A DNA stretch of 64,000 nucleotides, from contig CALUNG010000003.1 of the NCBI GenBank assembly GCA_944321955.1, positions 1 to 64,000 of the forward strand. Reading direction: 5' to 3'. A program made the translations under genes and the position numbers. The DNA comes from an uncultured Alistipes sp. (GTDB lineage: Bacteria > Bacteroidota > Bacteroidia > Bacteroidales > Rikenellaceae). Each line of letters starts with the position of its first letter. The first letter of the stretch is position 1. The notes beneath the pieces are model-generated. The model did not search any database and was not told where the DNA came from. It saw only the letters and a program-made list of their open reading frames with translations. Positions 61,924 to 64,000 of this stretch are shown here, piece after piece.

Positions 61924-62880
61924 ATGCCCGTAAAGGTTACCATACTCGGCTCGGCCTCGGCCAAACCGACCGTAGACCGTCACCCGTCGGCCCAGACTGT
62001 CAACGTCAACGAACAGTACTATCTGGTCGATGCGGGCGAGGGCGTGCAGCAACAGATGTTCCGGCGCGGCATCAATCCGTTGAAGCTGCGCGGGGTCTTC
62101 ATCTCCCACCTGCACGGCGACCATGTCTACGGATTGTTTCCGCTGATATCGACACTCGGCCTTTACGGACGGCAGACGCCGCTCGAGATATTTGCGCCGA
62201 GACCGTTCGGCGAGATTCTCGATTGCCATCTGCGTTACTTCGACAGCCATCTGCCGTACGAGGTGCGGTGGACGGAGGTGTCGACGACCGAGCACCGCAT
62301 CATCTTCGAGAACCGCACGCTCGAGGTCTGGAGCATACCGCTGCGGCACTCGCTCGCGGCGACGGGATACCTTTTCCGTGAGAAGGCGCCCCAACTGAAC
62401 GTCGACAAGTTCAAGATCGAACGCTACGGGCTGTCGATAGCACAGATCGTGGCTGCAAAACAGGGAGAGGACATCACGCTCGACGACGGGACGCGCCTGC
62501 CCAACAGCGAACTGACATACCTGCCATACAAGCCGGCGACGTACGCCTACTGTTCCGACACCAACTACTCGGCACGCATAGCGCGCATGATCCACGGTGT
62601 GGATCTGCTCTACCACGAGGCTACGTATGCCGACAGCGAGCGCGCCGTGGCTCAGGAACGAGGTCACTCGACGGCAGCGCAGGCCGCACGTACGGCACGC
62701 GACGCCGAAGCGGGCGAGCTGCTCATCGGGCACTTCTCGTCACGATACAAGGATACATCGGTACTTCTGGACGAGGCCCGCGCCGTCTTTCCCAATACGC
62801 AAATAGCCGAAGAGGGACGCACGTTCGAGGCAGTCGGACGAGGATTGTTTACGGGTAGCGAAGACGAGAGCACCAAGTAA
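61924..62880 (+). CDS. rnz: Ribonuclease Z
   Basis: 318 residues. A metallo-beta-lactamase-fold nuclease that trims tRNA 3' ends. Zinc motif HLHGDH (near 63-68), further ligands in TLEVWSIPLRHS, YCSDTNYS, LYHEATY, and HSTAAQAA with LLIGHFSSRY. It is last in the run, one base after trxB. It is relevant that tRNA-His and tRNA-Glu in this window do not encode CCA, while tRNA-Pro does. Confidence 0.95.
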   Translation: MPVKVTILGSASAKPTVDRHPSAQTVNVNEQYYLVDAGEGVQQQMFRRGINPLKLRGVFISHLHGDHVYGLFPLISTLGLYGRQTPLEIFAPRPFGEILDCHLRYFDSHLPYEVRWTEVSTTEHRIIFENRTLEVWSIPLRHSLAATGYLFREKAPQLNVDKFKIERYGLSIAQIVAAKQGEDITLDDGTRLPNSELTYLPYKPATYAYCSDTNYSARIARMIHGVDLLYHEATYADSERAVAQERGHSTAAQAARTARDAEAGELLIGHFSSRYKDTSVLLDEARAVFPNTQIAEEGRTFEAVGRGLFTGSEDESTK

Positions 62881-62901
62881 GGCTCTGTCAGTACGTATCT
62901 T

Positions 62902-63471
62902 CTATTTCGAATATATCGAACGGATGAATTTGGCCGGTACGCCGCCGACAATGGCGTCGGCCGGCACATCCTTCGTAACGACGGCGCCGGCCGCCACAAC
63001 GGCATTGTCGCCGATGGTCACGCCGGCAAGAACGGTGGCATGCGCTCCGATCCAGACGCCACGCCCGATACGTATCGGGGCATGGTAGAGGTTCTGACGG
63101 TCCTGCGGGTCGAGTCCGTGGTTCAATGTGGCCAGCACCACGCTGTGTCCTATGAGGCTGCCGTCACCAATGTATATGCCGCCCTGATCCTGAAACTGGC
63201 AGCAGGCATTGATGAAGACGTTGCGGCCGACGTGGATGTTCTTTCCGAAGTCGGTGTAGAATGGAGGGAACATGCGGAACGACGGATCGACATCACGTCC
63301 CGTAATGCGCGAAAAGAGGTCGCAGATCTCTTCGGGCGTATGATAACTGCCGTTGAGTTCGAAAAGCAGACGTCGCGACAGATCGCTCTGCTCGCGCATG
63401 AACTCGATCATCTCGTGGCCCGCAAGCGGTTCGCCGTCGGCCACCTTCTTCTGGAAAATATCTATCGTCAT
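62902..63471 (-). CDS. Sugar/maltose O-acetyltransferase-like hexapeptide protein
   Basis: 189 residues from the ATG at 63471 (a start ten codons earlier is possible). A left-handed beta-helix ([48 protein letters not shown]) with the catalytic histidine in [11 protein letters not shown]. The N-terminal part ([25 protein letters not shown]) fits the Maa/LacA/NodL family. It transfers acetyl from acetyl-CoA to a sugar hydroxyl. It stands alone and is convergent with rnz. Confidence 0.9.
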   Translation of the reverse strand: MTIDIFQKKVADGEPLAGHEMIEFMREQSDLSRRLLFELNGSYHTPEEICDLFSRITGRDVDPSFRMFPPFYTDFGKNIHVGRNVFINACCQFQDQGGIYIGDGSLIGHSVVLATLNHGLDPQDRQNLYHAPIRIGRGVWIGAHATVLAGVTIGDNAVVAAGAVVTKDVPADAIVGGVPAKFIRSIYSK

Positions 63472-63498
63472 AAGTTGCGGTACCGTTTTGTTCCGTCG

Positions 63499-63506
63499 CA
63501 AAATTA
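63499..63506 (-). promoter_or_regulatory. -7 element for the O-acetyltransferase gene
   Basis: The minus strand reads TAATTTTG, 27 bases before the ATG at 63471. Confidence 0.5.
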
Positions 63507-63559
63507 ATCATAATATCATAAAAAAGAGAGTTACGCCGCTCATAGCCGGCGGAAATTCC

Positions 63560-63567
63560 TATCTTTG
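63560..63567 (+). promoter_or_regulatory. -7 element for the methyltransferase gene
   Basis: TATCTTTG, 9 bases before the ATG at 63577. The leader would be very short. Confidence 0.55.
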
Positions 63568-63576
63568 TCTTCGAAT

Positions 63577-64000
63577 ATGACCAAAGCCGAAATACAGTTC
63601 GTCCGCTCGCTGGCGGACAAGCGCTTTCGCGACGAGAGCGGATGCTTCGTGGCCGAAGGCGAGAAGCTCATAGGCGAAGCCGTCGCATCGAAGATGCGCG
63701 TGCGCAAGATCTATGCGCTCGAGGGTGTCGCAGGTCTGCCCAATGCCGAGACCGTATCCGCAAAGGAGATGGAACGCATGTCGATGCTCAAGACACCCGG
63801 CAACTCGATAGCCGTCATCGAGATTCCGCATACGCGCTTCGACCTGCCGGCAGTGTCGGAGAAGCTCGTGCTGGCGCTCGACAACGTGCAGAACCCCGGT
63901 AACGTCGGCACCATAATACGTCTTGCCGACTGGTTCGGCATCGACGAAGTGATCTGTTCGCGAGCCACGGCCGACTGCTTCAATCCCAAGGTGGTACAGG
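63577..64000 (+). CDS. SpoU/TrmH-family RNA 2'-O-methyltransferase, partial at the window edge
   Basis: 141 codons visible, running off the end. It begins MTKAEIQFVRSLADKRFRDE, with FVAEGEKLIGEAVAS (the N-terminal L30e-like substrate-binding domain), then LALDNVQNPGNVGTIIRLAD, the first motif of the SpoU knotted (SPOUT) methyltransferase. Related enzymes methylate ribose in rRNA or tRNA with S-adenosylmethionine. The C-terminal catalytic motifs are outside the window. Confidence 0.9.
   Translation, partial: MTKAEIQFVRSLADKRFRDESGCFVAEGEKLIGEAVASKMRVRKIYALEGVAGLPNAETVSAKEMERMSMLKTPGNSIAVIEIPHTRFDLPAVSEKLVLALDNVQNPGNVGTIIRLADWFGIDEVICSRATADCFNPKVVQ

Overview
The window looks like a chromosome segment of a Bacteroidales bacterium, most likely Alistipes or a relative (Rikenellaceae). 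The grounds are: many promoters of the Bacteroidota type (a -33 TTTG/TTG and a -7 TAnnTTTG, often 19-20 bases apart); fimbrillin-like lipoproteins; NigD-like, DUF4954, DUF5689, DUF4988 and DUF3871 proteins; a BspA-type leucine-rich-repeat lipoprotein; and GC-rich housekeeping genes broken up by visibly AT-rich accessory blocks. The genus is an inference; no rRNA gene is present.

Layout. (1) 1-7.7 kb: penicillin-binding protein 1A, asd, then a bamD - omega-like - coaBC - recN run. (2) 7.7-10.8 kb: an AT-rich block of four small secreted proteins, three of them tandem paralogs with duplicated flanks, lying beside tRNA-His. (3) 11.0-13.9 kb: groES-groEL behind a regulatory region dense in dyads and carrying a sigma-54-like motif, then a GDSL hydrolase. 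(4) 14-17 kb: an ECF sigma factor with a membrane-anchored barrel partner, and a NigD-like lipoprotein. (5) 17.17-30.94 kb: an integrative island in tRNA-Pro(GGG), bounded by 52-bp direct repeats, with a tyrosine integrase and paired GTTTACAC repeats at both ends. It carries a LRR lipoprotein, an Orc/Cdc6-like ATPase, a Sak4-like ATPase with DUF3871, a ParB-like protein, a membrane protein with two proline-rich microproteins, and replication-type genes interrupted only by in-frame TGA codons. No relaxase or secretion genes are visible. (6) 31-38 kb: an iron/heme/B12-type ABC importer, a tRNA-Glu-rpsT unit, thiL and a GH3 glucosidase. (7) 38.3-45.7 kb: adk, a fimbrillin-DUF5689-nuclease lipoprotein, rpsF-rpsR-rplI and a second fimbrillin-like lipoprotein. 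Each of the two lipoprotein genes is preceded by a related 45-48-residue peptide gene. (8) 45.8-56.2 kb: an EamA transporter, a GNAT acetyltransferase, rpsA, a 5'-nucleotidase-like phosphatase, a nucleoside kinase, gcvP and a slyD with a metal-binding tail. (9) 56.2-64 kb: a tight run of kinase-like WG-repeat protein, DUF4954, vWA protein, pseudokinase-like WG-repeat protein, trxB and rnz, then an acetyltransferase and the start of an rRNA/tRNA methyltransferase.

The best candidates for something undescribed are the pair of small peptides ahead of the surface lipoproteins, the kinase/DUF4954/vWA/pseudokinase run fused to trxB-rnz, and the membrane protein plus proline-rich microprotein cassette in the island. 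No CRISPR array, rRNA operon or insertion sequence was seen.
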